Part shown: positions 9,341-21,097 of the stretch, one piece after another | Numbering within the stretch: position 1 is the first letter of the stretch | Layout of the letters: the number at the start of each line of letters is the position of its first letter | Assembly (NCBI GenBank): GCA_019096195.1 | Contig: JAGTXK010000219.1 | Span: 1,364,001 to 1,428,000 of the forward strand | Direction: 5' to 3' | From: Boletus sp. NGJ | Taxonomy: Eukaryota; Basidiomycota; Agaricomycetes; Boletales; Boletaceae | DNA: 64,000 nt | Program-made: the position numbers and the translations under genes | Notes under the pieces: generated by a model | The model's input: the letters and a program-made list of their open reading frames with translations, nothing else | Databases searched by the model: none | Told to the model about the DNA's origin: nothing

Positions 9341-11844
9341 GAGTGTAAGAGAATGTGAATAGAATATGAGAAAAGTACTAACAGGTTTTATTGTTGACAC
9401 CTACAAAGGCAAGGTGGAGCATTCCTTTGTCAGAAGCAAGGCTGTTGAGGAACACATCTGGTGTTTCTCAGACTACCAGGTGGCAAAAGCAAACCTGCTT
9501 TTGTTGAGGAAGCCTGTAAATCTGACTCTGCAAAGGGTATCCTGGATGAGGTAAGTGATGTAGACACTATGTGGGATGAAATGAATAACTGACTGCAATA
9601 ACCATCAGATTGGCACATGCAACGTTTATACTGATGGTGCCAACCATGGAGAGAATGAGGACTCAAGGGCCAGCCTCATGAGTGGAGGACCTAAACTTGT
9701 TTAAAATAGATTTATGGATTTTGTGAGAGGTCTTGCTGTGAAGTTTGACAGTCTTGATGCCATACAGGGGCTAAGATCTAGAAGAGTGCGAGAAATTCAA
9801 GAATAAGCTGTAGATGGAATAGATATAAGTTACATCACAAATGGCCATGTTAGAAGAAGGAAAGGCAGAGAGAAGATAATGATATGATCACATTTGAAAT
9901 GGTGGACTTGACGGACTCTGTGAAAGTTATCTATCTGGAGTGATTGGCTGTGCTGGAGTACCTTGAGAGGTGGAGTATTGTCTTGGTTGAGATGATGGGC
10001 AAACTATTCCAGTGAGTATGATGAGTTTGGTGGATGTGATGTTTTGCCACTTGGCAAGGGCTTTAGGTTTTTTTAAGTTGGTGGTGTTAGCATAAGGATT
10101 CATGTGGGGATGGAGGAGTCGATGGTGAAATTCTATGTAGAAGTTCTAATTATATATATTTGCAGGATGAAACATGAATCATAGTGGTGATGCCATCATG
10201 CAAGTAGGAATGTTCTAAGCCAGAATCACCTTCTGGAATCAACAGAGAGATTACCGTCACCAGAATGCAGAAGGTTGGGGTGATAAGCTTTAAGAGGTTT
10301 AAGCTTACCTTTCCTGCACCAATGAGTGTTGTAATGTACATCTCTTGCATAATTTCATCTGTGAGAGCTGTCAAAGCTTGTGTCTCCCATTGATGTAGGT
10401 CTATAAGCATGACATGCTCATGGTCAGGTGGTGTGTCAAAAATCTTGTGTCCAAGGTAGCCAACAGAATGAAGGGTGTGACAAATAACATACTTAGCAAA
10501 GGTTTTTCAAATCCAGGGAATGTACTTTTGCAGCTTTGGGTCAAACTCAGTCTTCCCTGCATCATGAATATCTTGAACAGAAAGTATGGTGTATAGTGAT
10601 CACTGAGCTTATTGGAGTCATGCTCAGCTCTGTGACCTCTTGTCTATGCATGATTTAAATCCTGGGTCATGTCATCATATTTGGATGTGTTGAAGAAGGG
10701 ACAGATGCTCATGACATGTCCCATAATCCATAGCTCCTGCAGGAAAGGGTAGTGATATAGTGATGGAGGTGAGGAAGAAAAATGGGGCTAATCTGCAATT
10801 TTGTCCTGACAGGAATGGTGACCATGGCAATGATGGTCACAGACTATGATCAAAGGGCATAAGTGGCAGTGTGCAACTTGTTGAACTTCCATGTGACTTG
10901 CAAGGGCCTCATTAATGATCATGGAGGGTGGTTTCGAGATATGTGGTATATGCAGGTGCTTTCTTTGGTTCATCATCAATGTTCTGGATAGTATCCATAA
11001 ATATGGCAGATGTGTCACCTTGAGGGGTCTGGAAAGACATGGATTTAGATGATAATGGGAGTGGATGATCAGATCACTAATAATGTACACTCTCTGCAGC
11101 TAGCACAATGCAGTGGCAAGGGTCATGCTGACTCTTGGTAAAGATGGCATTCCACCAGCTAGGTCCTGTGATCGCTGAGCTTGCCAATGTAAGAAAATAA
11201 ATCAAATGACCCTCACTTAAGAAATTGCTTGATCTCCTATGTCCACTGATTATGCAAGTTGACTCGGCAGACCATTATGAATGGGTCACTAGGGATGTTC
11301 CCCTCCTGACCCTGCCATTTGTTGTCAGCTATGGTAATGAAATCATAGGTAATGAGGTTCCAGATAACTAGCTCTGAGAAGAAGTACTTACTGAAAGGCT
11401 CCTGGAAGTTTAGAGTTTTTTTTGGAAGAAACCCTGACAGAATGCCAAGCATGCAATAAACCTATAGCTTTCTGATACAAACTCTATTCATGCAGAGTAC
11501 CAGTTCACCCTCAAATGCTCACTGCAGCATTTTATAAATGCCAACAAGCTGATGCTACCATGGACACAAGACCTCTCAAATACTGGCCTCTGAGGCGAGC
11601 CCCTTCTCACCATCTTCACTGCAAGAGTCTGGTATCCTTCATCCTGAGATTTGTTCACAGTCGTTCTTCCAATAGTTCTGATAGATCTGGTAGTTCAACT
11701 CACGTTCTGACATCCTCAGAATTCACATTCACCAGAGCAATGTGCAGAGCAGCTGCTTGATATCATGTACATCTTACTCAGAAGCAAGTTTTTCCAGTGA
11801 TTCACAGAGTACCTGCGGCATTGTTAACAAGTCATCGATACTAA
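9341..11844. other. Decayed, unassigned sequence with short open frames
   Basis: No family identified. The most protein-like stretch is minus strand, about 10150-10410 (MLIDLHQWETQALTALTDEI, MYITTLIGAGKVSLNLLKLI) with related-looking open pieces up to 11090. These could be exons of one decayed minus-strand gene running from 13.1 to 8.9 kb, but I cannot join them with confidence. I see no LTR, TIR or RNA gene here. Confidence 0.3.
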
Positions 11845-11851
11845 CTATGCA

Positions 11852-12346
11852 TTACTTACTAACAGTTTCATCTTTTTTGCTCTCATCCTTCTGGGCTGCC
11901 ACAAGCATAGCCTTCCAAGGTTCTCTGCTGAACCTAAAGTTCCTCCATGCTCTCTCTGTTGATCCTGGTACTGGGTGAGGTGAGTGAGAACATGGTGGAG
12001 GCTTCTGGTATTGATGCCATGTTTGAGCAATTACTGTGTCAACAAAATTCTTGATGGCTGAAACAAGGAAGTTGGGATCATCATCTTTATATGCCAATTC
12101 TCCAAAAATAGCATGCACAAGGGTCATTGTCACCAGATGTAAAACCTGTGCATCCTTAAGACTGAGTAGCTACAAGCAATTCCAATGTTCACGGTAGCCA
12201 CATTTTTCTGTCTATTAGAAGAAAAGGTCACTCACCTTGTGTGTTTTCACCTGTGCCAGTACATCATATGGTGAACATTTGTACTCAGCAAACACTCCAT
12301 CAATCCAGTGGTTCATTTGCCACTTGTTGCTCCAATTATGTATCCT
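11852..12346 (-). pseudogene. Unrecognised ORF, left part, split by a solo LTR
   Basis: The minus strand continues a frame that starts on the other side of the solo LTR: RIHNWSNKWQMNHWIDGVFA, EYKCSPYDVLAQVKTHKVSD, then after a short shift REHWNCLQLLSLKDAQVLHL and MTLVHAIFGELAYKDDDPNF. Acidic and aromatic spacing and an even codon pattern suggest a formerly real protein. I do not recognise the family; it could be a host gene or cargo of an element. Confidence 0.45.
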
Positions 12347-12351
12347 GAACC

Positions 12352-12902
12352 TGTTATGACTGACTACCCCTGGTAGAAGTAGGTGTTAACTTGGATGTGT
12401 CGAGTAGCAACTAGCTACTGGAGGTGCAGAGATATGTAGCAATGAAGGCTACAAAATGAGAGATCCGTGAGATAGGGTTGAGGGTTTGACAACAAAGGGT
12501 CTTCCTTGTTGTGGTTGTGACTTCATTTGGGAGGATGAAGTCACAACTTAGAAGAAGCATTCTGTCAAGAGTAGAATGACAACTCTTGGAGTTCCAGGAG
12601 GACAATGATGAAAGTTCGCCAAGTAGGTGTAAAATATTGGAGTGGTAAGTTACATGGGGTTTATATACGTACTCAGCATAGAAATGGGAATGACTAAGCT
12701 ATGAACATAATGAACCCTATTGAGCGAAGAATAAGGTGAAAGGGTTCCTTATACAAGTGGTGTTAAAAGTACACAACATGAAAGGTAAAGGGTAATCACA
12801 CAGAGTCCCACTGTGCAATGGGAGGAAGGCACAAGAAGGTAGAATGTATGTGATGGCGATTCAAAGATGAAGAGCAGGAAGGGAAATGAAGGGGTCATAA
12901 CA
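12352..12902 (-). repeat. Solo LTR, family II, with perfect 5 bp target duplication
   Basis: 551 bp from TGTTATGACTGACTACCCC to GGTCATAACA, flanked on both sides by GAACC (12347-12351 and 12903-12907). It carries the family II landmarks AGGTGTAAA and a TTTATATAC TATA box in minus orientation, and is homologous to the LTRs at 32244-32809 and 38914-39463. No internal region remains, so it is the product of LTR-LTR recombination. Confidence 0.9.
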
Positions 12903-12907
12903 GAACC

Positions 12908-13132
12908 CACTTCTTCCATGCAGTCCATTCTGCATGGGAATCATCTGTGAATCACACCATGCTGAGTACTGGTTCCATAGGCTTTCATAGACTCCGGATC
13001 CATGTCATCCAGTTTTGAACTGTGGTGCTGGTGCATCTGGGACTGCTCCAGCTTCTGTATACCCAATACCTTCATGAGGCGCTGCCATGTTGTGGTCACC
13101 ATAGAGGGGCACCAGGATGAGAAGCCAGCAAA
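12908..13132 (-). pseudogene. Unrecognised ORF, right part, split by a solo LTR
   Basis: The minus strand reads VYESLWNQYSAWCDSQMIPM then QNGLHGRSGF and runs in the same frame into RIHNWSNKW at 12346 when the LTR and one GAACC copy are removed. Upstream there is a stop (TG* before HGSG) and a frame change. It abuts the 3' end of DIRS-like element 1. Confidence 0.45.
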
Positions 13133-13297
13133 GCCGAGGTAGAATAGTCTACCCCAGGATGACATTGGAGTCAAGTGGATACATACCGGACGAAGCCACT
13201 AGGAATACGGTAAACGGTGTTGAAAGGGAGGGAAGGGAGGGAAAAGGCAGTGTAGGAATGAGTTATGGATGGGGAGAGTGGCGAGGCAAAAAGCACA

Positions 13298-14285
13298 CTA
13301 TAACACATTAGCAAAAGGCGGGTCATGAATGGACCGACCATGAAAAAGAACAGCCTGCAAGAGTGTGGCATGGCGACGAATATAGTGCTCAAAGGTGTCT
13401 GATAGCTTGAATTTGGGAGGGTGGAACACCTGCAGCAGCAAGTGATGTGGCACCACCAGCACGCATTGAATGATCCCAAGTGATGTAACCTAGACATAAA
13501 CCAGGAGCGAGAAGGGACAGAACCATCAGAACAGACCCATAACTGAGGAAACAATGGGAACACGACATCATGAGATACAATATACTGGCAAAAAATGCAG
13601 TGTGGATCAGAAACAGAAGTGCTCTTTTGAATGATCACCTGATCACCTTCAAAGAGATCATCACTCTTGGACTGAGAAATGGAGAAGGTGATGGAGGTGG
13701 AGTCCAGATGGACATCATGTCTCCAGGAGATCTTGGAGAGTGAGCAAAGATGTGAGCTGTCAGTGGACAAGCTCCCCTAAGTGCAACAGACCAAAGAAGC
13801 CCACAAGGAGCAGGGTGAGGAACAGCAATCTATCATGGGATAGAGGCTGGAGAAGGTGGTGATACATATATAATAGATGAGATCATCTTGAGTGAGGGGC
13901 ACTTTCTGGTGCATAGGACGAGAGAAACGGTGCAGAGAACCTTTGAGTGTGCACACAACCAGGGAAGAATACCTGTTGGAGTAAACAGATAGAAAGGTTG
14001 ACTCAAGTTCGGATACAATGCCGGCCAGGTAGGCATGAACAGAGCAGGCTCAATGTGATGGGACATGAAGGTAACATATAGGGACAGGGTGTTGGCAGTA
14101 GGATCTGGGTCAAGGTGATGGAGTTGGCAGAAGGTGAGATAGGAATTCAGAGCTGATGAGTAGACTGCTTGAGTGGATCGGTCAAGAGCACAGCCAAGCA
14201 CAATGGAGCGCTCAAGAAGGAGGCGCTCCATAGACCAAGCAGCCCGGACAGGTTGCCTGGCCCGGGAGGAGATGGTGAGGCTCAT
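13298..14285 (-). pseudogene. Tyrosine recombinase of DIRS-like element 1
   Basis: The N-terminal SAM-like part reads DRSTQAVYSSALNSYLTFCQ and ANTLSLYVTFMSHHIEP. The catalytic part has GITWDHSMRAGGATSL-type residues (seen as YITWDHSMRAGGATSLAAAG) giving the HxxR box, then SSEAFEHYIRRH with the likely nucleophile tyrosine, ending AVLFHGRSIHDPPFANVL and TAG at 13298. Frame changes near 14.0 and 13.6 kb break it. The start overlaps the end of the RT-RNase H frame by about 74 bases. Known role of the family: integrates a circular or linear DNA copy without the staggered duplication that DDE integrases make. Confidence 0.8.
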
Positions 14286-15711
14286 AACTTGGCTGCCCCC
14301 AGCGCAGATCGAGTGGTTGAAAGGCAGAAATGGTCAGCTCAGGGTATGATGGTGCAAGCTGAGCATTCTGAAGACGAGACAGCGCATCAGCGATCTGATT
14401 GTGAACTCCAGGGACATGGAACACTCGAAAGTCAAACCCTCGACTAAGCACAAGATCAGCAACCTGAATCAACATCCAGTTGAATGCAGGCAGTGCTGAA
14501 AGCGAATTGAACAGTTGGACAGTGTTTAGGCTGTCTGTGAAGACTGCGAGGCATTGTCCTTCTGTGAGACGGGGTGCTGCATCAAGGATGGCTGCACAGA
14601 CACACAGAGACTCGAGATAGAAGATAGATCCTCCATGTTGGGCGAAGATGTCATGGGCTGGTGCATGGAATGCTAGCCTGAATGATGGGTACCAGAAGCC
14701 CAAACCGAGTGGGGAGGCATCACAATACACACGAAGGATGGAAGGTGAGTGGTCGTCGAACGACCAGGCAACAGAGCGAAGGAAGTAGATTCCATCTGAA
14801 TGAATAAGATGATCAACCATCCAAGTCAACTCCCTCTGAAGATCCCGGTTCACCCATAGAAGTGCCTTCTGGAACAGCTTGCCCGCTGTCTTGGAATAGA
14901 GGGCACAGAGACCAGGGCGAAGGAGAGGATACACATTAAGTGCCCAATTGAGATGGCCAGCAATGCGCTGGAAATCTGTCAAAGGGCGTGTCGTGCCATG
15001 CAGAGCGAAATCTTGAACAGTTGTGATGAGCTGGAGCTTAGACTCCTCTGAAATGCGTACTCTCATGAGGTTTGGATGGACATTAAAACCAATGATGGAC
15101 AACTCATTTCCAAAGACCTGCTTTCGCTCTTCATGAGGCAGTCCAATGAAATCCCAGTGCTGGAGTAGGTGGGTAAGGTGAGAAGGAAGCTCCTTCTGAT
15201 AGCCCTTGTAGAAGAGCATCTTGCCCCTCTTCTGAGCAGAGAAGGAGTCGTCGACGTAAAATAGAGATAGTGGATGAGATACTTCATGACAGCAATCCAG
15301 GCGACAAGGGACACGAAAGCATGCCAAATGCGCTGCGAGGCACGCCCTCCAAAGACATCACAGCGATCCACATAGCGTTTGGAACCATAGGAGACAACCT
15401 GCCTGATCAGACAGTGGATGCATTGGCATTTGCCTGTATGCTTCAGAAACATCGGCCTTCCACAGGATGAGGTCGACATTGGGATCCTGGTGGCAAAGAT
15501 GTCGAAGGGCATTCCCCAAATCTTGGACATTATCCAGAGTAACCCCAGCGATGTCCTCGCGCGGGATCATGTTGTTGAGTGCGAACTGACCAGCACTGTG
15601 ATCAGTGACAAGCCGATGTTTGTTGGTCCCAGGCTTGGGGACTGCATGAATGCCCAGGGCATGCTGTACATCCCTGGAAGGAGATCTGCACCAGAGGACT
15701 CTGAATAGCAA
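14212..15711 (-). pseudogene. Reverse transcriptase-RNase H of DIRS-like element 1
   Basis: RT starts with IHAVPKPGTNKHRLVTDHSA, then LWKADVSEAYRQMPMHPL (first catalytic Asp), a frame change near 15360, a second piece (DVFGGRASQRIWHAF), another change, then FYVDDSFSA with the YVDD box at about 15255. The remaining 371-codon frame includes the thumb, then RNase H: LRVYCDASPLGLGFW, CAAILDAAPRL, VFTDSLNTVQLFNSL and HVPGVHNQIADALSRL. The frame is open for over 1.1 kb. Two frameshifts in RT make it non-functional. Confidence 0.85.
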
Positions 15712-16746
15712 CCAAGTGCAACTTCTTTCTCAATCTGATCTTGCAGAAACGCTGCCTCCTCTGGCGTTTTGGGAGCGTGCTGGGAGTTGTCCCATGTGAG
15801 AGGCCAAAAACCCTGGCGCAATCCCTGACACACAGACTCGACAAATGACTGGTTGGGATTGGATGAGAGGAGTGACTGAAAGCGGTCCACATGAATAGGA
15901 GTGACAATACGAAACAGATCAGGATGGTTCCAGATAGTAGACAAAGCCTCGAGATTGTTAAATTCAGTAGCCGGAGGAGATGGTAAGGGCTCATCAGTGG
16001 AGTAATGTGCTCCCAGGACCTTGCCAAGGTCGACTGCAAACCCCTTGACAATGTTGAGCCACTGGTCGAGAGCAGGATCTTTCTGACCACATAGCTGGGG
16101 TCTGTTGCCCAGTCCTCAAGGAGGTCGAGACACTGCTGCACCTCCGGCTCGAGCCCAGCTCGAAGGACTGCAGAGGTTCCCTTCCAAGGGAAGAGATCCT
16201 CATTGACAGAGGCTCTGTGGCGCTTGGATGACCCTTTCTCCCTCTCCTCAGACTCTGAGTCGATGATGTGGTGTCCTTTCTCTTGTCCCGCATCTGATGA
16301 GACATCAGAGAGGTCGACTTCATTGTCATTCTCTCCTCTCCCCGGCTGAACAATGGTCGAAGAAGGGTTGGTTGGCATAGGGGCTCTACTGGTGGTTGGA
16401 CTGCCTGGAGCTCCCTGGGGCTGATTCTGTCGAGCTGGTCGAGGTCATCAAGCGTGGTGATGTAGGTGGTGAGGGCACTGGTGAGGTCATCTTTGGAGGG
16501 TTCAGTCCTTCCAGAAGTGAGGGCTGTCTGGATGTGGAGGATGGCTTCACCCTGGAGACCTCTCCCTTCCTGTATTGTCTGACAACTCCAAGTGCTGACT
16601 GCACTGAGGCTGTGGGATAACCCTTCTGGAATGGTGTAGGCTGATTCTCCTCGCCTACCCGAGCGAGAAGAGGTGGTTTGTGTGGAGGAGGATGCATTCT
16701 GAGACATGAGGAAATGATGGGAACAGATGTGACTGGAATAAAGCAA
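15712..16746 (-). pseudogene. gag-like and linker region of DIRS-like element 1
   Basis: Upstream of RT. It begins around MSQNASSSTQTTSSRSGRRG, then has a Ser/Glu-rich acidic segment (DLSDVSSDAGQEKG, IDSESEEREKG) and LEPEVQQCLDLLEDWATDPS. A frame change follows, then STIWNHPDLFRIVTPIHVDR and KTPEEAAFLQDQIEKEVALG leading into RT. No zinc knuckle is seen. The assignment as gag rests on position only. Confidence 0.5.
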
Positions 16747-16754
16747 AGGCCACT

Positions 16755-17545
16755 AGTGGCTGGCAAGCAAATGAGAGGGGATAAGCAGAATACATGCATC
16801 TAATAGCCTTATATCTCTGACGAATCTTCTATATAGGATGGCATTGATCCCAAACAAAGTTCTTTGGAAACTCTTGATAAAGATAGTCGTGTGCACCAGC
16901 AGCAATAAGATCTGGATCTTCATTGGCTTTGAACCATGCAAGCAGGTGAGTATCTTTGGCATTGTTGACCACTTCCTCAATCTGGGCATCAACATAGAAA
17001 GCAACAGCCTATTGTTGACCTGGCAGATGAATAGGAAGATGATAGATAGCTGGCCATTCCATATGCATGGCAAATTCAAAGATGTTGTGACATGCCTGGG
17101 TGGAAGAAATATGTCTGGCATCCAGATAGAAATGGATTTCATCATGGCCCTGTGTCTGGATGGTAGCACAATCTGGACCCTTATAGATATACTTGTGAAT
17201 GTATTTGACAGCCTTGATAGAACCACAGACTTTCAAGTTGATATGACAGTTAAACTGTACCAACAACTCTCTGGGATGAGGGACTACATGTTTGTTGTTA
17301 AAGACACCTTGGTGCTTTTCAACAGTTCTACCATTGTCAGGGCGAGCATAATCAGGATATCCATCCTCCTTAATGATGGTCTGAGGAGTGTAAGGCTTTG
17401 GAAAGCATTTTGTGCAGACATTGTTTTCAATACATCTTTAAGGAGAGCAGAGACCATGGAGCATATATCTGGTGACAGCTGAGTGAAGCTGTGGATGGAT
17501 ATTGGAATCAGGAATCTGTGCTGAGATGATACTATCAAGTGGTGA
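16755..17545 (-). pseudogene. Helitron Rep/helicase fragment
   Basis: The minus strand carries a characteristic Helitron Rep-region series: IPDSNIHPQLHSAV-like start, CLHKMF/CFPKPY segment, GYPDYARPDNGRTVEKHQGV, NNKHVVPHPRELLVQFNCHI, NLKVCGSIKAVKYIHKYIYK, DEIHFYLDARHIS, FEFAMHMEWPAIYHLPIHLP, then DTHLLAWFKANEDPD and LYQEFPKNFVWDQ. It spans several frames with stops. The two-His Rep motif and the SF1 helicase core are outside this piece, so it is a truncated internal fragment cut at 16755 by the DIRS element. Confidence 0.75.
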
Positions 17546-18256
17546 ATAGATTATTAGCACAGTATTAATCTTCTGTCAGTGCTGTTGACCGATTGGATGA
17601 TAAGGGGATGGTGTAATGGGGCTGTGTTGAGACCATGTGGTTGGCCAGGGGGTGATGTGGCTGTGATTGGTTTCTTCATTCCCCTCTTTCTTGTAGCAGA
17701 GACCGCCAATCTAGCTAAATATAGTAGATTGTTCAATATATCAAGTAAACCTAGGCCTCCAACAGTTCTATTATGCCCCTTGGCCTTATGCTGCCCTCAC
17801 CTTCTTCTTTGTTTGCAATCCAGTCCATGCAGATGAGGTGCTGAGTGCCCCAGACAAACGACTTAACTGCTCCCACCTAGAAGGAGAGTTCCAGCACTAA
17901 GGATAATTACATCCAATGGCATAGTGATTAAAAATTTTGCATAGACTTTACACACATAACAACTAATGATCAAAATACCAACATGGGGTAGGATGATAGC
18001 AAGTGGTCATCTAGATTACAGCACAAGAAATTAATTTTGTCACTGTTGCACATCAAAAAATGTGGTCTCACCAGCGACAGTATCATACGAACATAGTTGG
18101 TTCAACTCATAGGCATGTTCATAGAGTATGCCCATCAGCCTATGGAGATTGTCCAGGGTGCGGATTAGTTGCTTAGACTCCAGAAGGAGTTCCAAGAACC
18201 AGTTCATGAACAGGGACATCTTATTGAAGTTCAGAACGGTCATCTCAATGGAGCAG
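17546..18256. other. Unassigned sequence next to the Helitron fragment
   Basis: It may include more decayed Helitron sequence. Minus-strand 18040-18243 has a 67-codon leucine-rich frame (FNKMSLFMNWFLELLLESKQ) that I do not recognise. No LTR or RNA gene seen. Confidence 0.3.
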
Positions 18257-18758
18257 TGTTATGACTGACTCAGGTGAAGGCAGTCGTATCCCAAAGGAGG
18301 TCATCGGCAACTAGTCAACAATGTTGAGGTTAAGTGGTTGAAGGAATGCAAGGACTTCCTGCATTAAGGCAGCAACTAGATAGTGCCTACTAAGATCAAG
18401 AGTACAAAGGAAGTGTCCACTTCAAGAGTAGGATGAAGTCTCACAGAGATCCGGAGGTCAAGGTAGTTAATTGGGAGGAACTACTTGATGGACCTTGAAG
18501 TTACGTGGAGGTTTAAATAGTCTAGCCTAGATCTTGAAATGGCAATAGATAGAGATAAAAAGAAGATCAGGAGTGGAGGACCATTGGAGTGGGAAACAGA
18601 AAGAGAAGGGGTTTCATGTACATATTGATATATGAGGAAGAGAATCAAGGAACTGGTAGGTGGTCACACAGAGCTAGAATGGTGTGATGAGAAGGACAAA
18701 GGAAGAAAGATACATCGGAGGAAGAAAAGAATAGAAAGTCCATATAGGAAATGTAACA
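18257..18758 (-). repeat. Probable diverged LTR, related to family II
   Basis: It starts TGTTATGACTGAC, like the solo LTR at 12352, and ends GGAAATGTAACA. On the minus strand a TATTTAAAC box is present around 18508-18516. AGCAG occurs at 18252-18256 and again at 18762-18766, three bases beyond the TAACA end, so the duplication is imperfect or the end is off by a few bases. Internal similarity to the other family II LTRs is weak. Confidence 0.5.
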
Positions 18759-19320
18759 ACCAGCAGTTCTTGTCGGATGGCAGGCCAATCCCAATCCCGA
18801 CCCAGAAGGGCATTATGCCAAAATGAGAATTGGCGTGCACGATGGTTTTCTGTCTAGTCATAGATCAGGCACAATTGTAGTGGCTATCAAAGCCAAGTAG
18901 GGTCAGGTTGGTTTCAGCCTTCGCCATGTAGAGGACAACTTTCATCTGGTATAATTTAATGAGTGCACGGAGGGTGGCAGCATTTGAGGAAGGCAAGCCA
19001 TCGATGTCGATCAAGAGGCAGCTCTATGGCATAAAGTCAATGGGATGAGCTTTAGTCAGAATCAGAGAATTACTGACATTCACTCCCATATTAATGATTC
19101 TGACTAGAATGTATTCACTGACCAGGGTGTGGAAAGACCAATCAAATTGAAGCTCTTCAAGAGAAGACATTGTTGTAGGAGTGTTATTGTAAGTTCTTTG
19201 TTCTGGTGGTGATGTTGAGGGAATGGATTGCATTTTTGATGGGGCTGGCAACGTGCATGGGGCGGAGATGGTCTGTTATAGATGAAGGTGAATGATGTCA
19301 CTTGGTCCAGATCTGGAAAT
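18759..19320 (-). pseudogene. Unrecognised decayed coding sequence
   Basis: The minus strand reads MSSLEELQFDWSFHTLVSEY, ILVRIINMGVNVSNSLILTK and AHPIDFMP. After a TGA it continues SCLLIDIDGLPSSNAATLRA, LIKLYQMKVVLYMAKAETNL and TLLGFDSHYN. The in-frame stops look like TGG-to-TGA changes in otherwise continuous coding sequence. I do not recognise the family. Confidence 0.4.
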
Positions 19321-21097
19321 ATGGCCGATCATTGGAAATGAATTTGATTGGCTTTACTAAAGCTCTGAAAGAGGTAAGGCACCTCGGCTGTTTCTGATCA
19401 GGCCCATTTATATATGCTTTCGTCGTGCTTACACATACCAATACAATTGAAGGGGCCATATCGGTTGACATGGCGTAATTCCAAATCCAATCTCGGCTTC
19501 TACCCGCAGTTCCCCTGTAGACTGGTCAGTTGAGGCTGAGCTGCAAGTCCCCCCATTCTTGTAGGGAATTCACTATCTCAGTGTGAACTCTCTTTGATGC
19601 CCCTGTGAGGTGAAACAGTCCGTTGCTCTTTGACCACTGACCCCTTCTACCCATTGAGTAGTGCAATGACAGGGGCATGAGGCCCGTTGCAGGCTAGCGG
19701 GGAAGTTGTGTGGGTAAACGTAATTCCACCCCAAAAGAAAGAAAGCAGCTTATGGCAACATTGTCAATTCATGTGGGCTAGAACCTGCAAATACGTGATG
19801 AGAACAGGGTTCTCCGAACTTGTCTTATGCCTGCAATAAGAATGCACATCGCATATTTCAGTCTTATGCTGAAGTATCACCATTAATGTCTGCGGGAGGC
19901 TAGTGTTTCTGCAAACTGTCAGCAGTCTCGTAGTTTTGATATGGGGAGTAAGTTTCTCCAGTGCAGCGGTGCGGACACTGTGGTTTCAGGCATTAGAAAT
20001 CCTTCCCCCTGATATTTTCACAAGTGGCCCGTCTGTTTTGCCTGTCATGGAGTTTGATATTGTGATGCATGAGATCTCAATTGCAATGTACCTGAATGGC
20101 TCACAAACAGCTGAATGACTTTGTCCCTCTTGCTACTGTCCCTTCATTCAACTCGTCTGGGTGTCAACAATAAGCTGCATGAGGTGAGAAGAGTGAATCC
20201 TGATTGCCGTCATGAGAAGTTGATGTTGATGCCGATATAATGGGCAAGAGCGTGGTCAGTTGGCTTTACTACCCTGAGCATGGCACCATTTGCACGCTCT
20301 CGTCCACTCCAGCATAGCAGTGCTACTTCGTTCCTTACTGAAGTGCCCGAAGAGGGCACTATCCAACAAGTATGTACTGTCCTTAAAAGTAGCTGGCCTC
20401 AACTGATTTGAAATTTAGATGTCCCTCGCTGTTCCAGCTAGTTGTGAGAAATTGCCACAGGACATCGTTAGAAATCAGCATGAGAAGAAGTGTGAGGCTG
20501 GACTGGATACACCTTGCACAATCATCATAATCATTTGAAGTGGTGAGAAGAATCACTACTTTCTCAGCACTCAAGTTTTAGGCAAGCTGTCAAAGATTTA
20601 GGAGGAGATTCGTTTGCAATGTGAGGAGAGTGAAAGTGAGGAAACCGTTTGATACAAAATCTTTTAGATAGATGGCTTGGCAAAAAGAGTTTGTTTTCGC
20701 ACCTGGCACTATCGTGTCTAAGGATGGCAGCTTGATATAAAAAGCAGTGTTTTGCAGATCCTGCCATGTTTTGTCGATCACTATGGCATGCATTACTCTA
20801 ATCATTAAGGCACCCACCACCTCAGATAGAGTTATACTAGAATGGTCAGCTTTTGATTTGTGCCTGTGATTTGCAGCTCGAGGATGATCGGATCTCAGCT
20901 ATTTAACTAAAGTATTGACCCGACTTTCTATGCCATCCTAGCGCTAAAGCATGGCACATTGACAATCACCCCATCACCCCATTGTAGCTGCCATTATCGG
21001 ACAGGCCTTGCTCTCTGTGGTCTTGATTGAGGCTTGTCTTCTGCTCTTGGTTGAGTTCCTGTATACAGCTCAGTCAAGCATCATGTGTGATGCTTGG
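19321..21097. other. Unassigned sequence
   Basis: No repeat shared with the rest of the window was found. Short minus-strand frames at 20383-20574 and 20590-20820 (VPGAKTNSFCQAIYLKDFVS, NDYDDCARCIQSSLTLLLML) lie in register with two intervening stops and may be remnants of one gene, product unknown. A small palindrome (CAAGCATCA...TGATGCTTGG) lies at about 21076-21099. Confidence 0.3.

Larger units (their letters stand above)
13140..16750 (-). mobile_element. DIRS-like tyrosine-recombinase retrotransposon 1
   Basis: The minus-strand order is gag-like region, reverse transcriptase, RNase H, tyrosine recombinase; there is no aspartic protease or DDE integrase, which is the DIRS/Ngaro arrangement. 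Ends are approximate: the left edge is near the unrecognised ORF at 13.13 kb, and the right edge near GCCACTAGTGGC at about 16751, which abuts Helitron sequence. I did not resolve the terminal repeats. CpG is moderately frequent, so it is less decayed than the family III gypsy copies. Confidence 0.8.

Noticed and set aside
14212-15327. YVDD RT as a LINE or as a cellular gene
   Set aside because: RNase H block order and the adjacent overlapping tyrosine recombinase place it with DIRS-like elements.
16838-17482. 214-codon plus-strand ORF
   Set aside because: It is antisense to the Helitron Rep fragment; the minus-strand residues carry the family motifs.
18257-18766. AGCAG duplication as a perfect target duplication
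   Set aside because: The right copy lies three bases beyond the TAACA end, so either the boundary or the duplication is uncertain; I kept only the LTR call at medium confidence.
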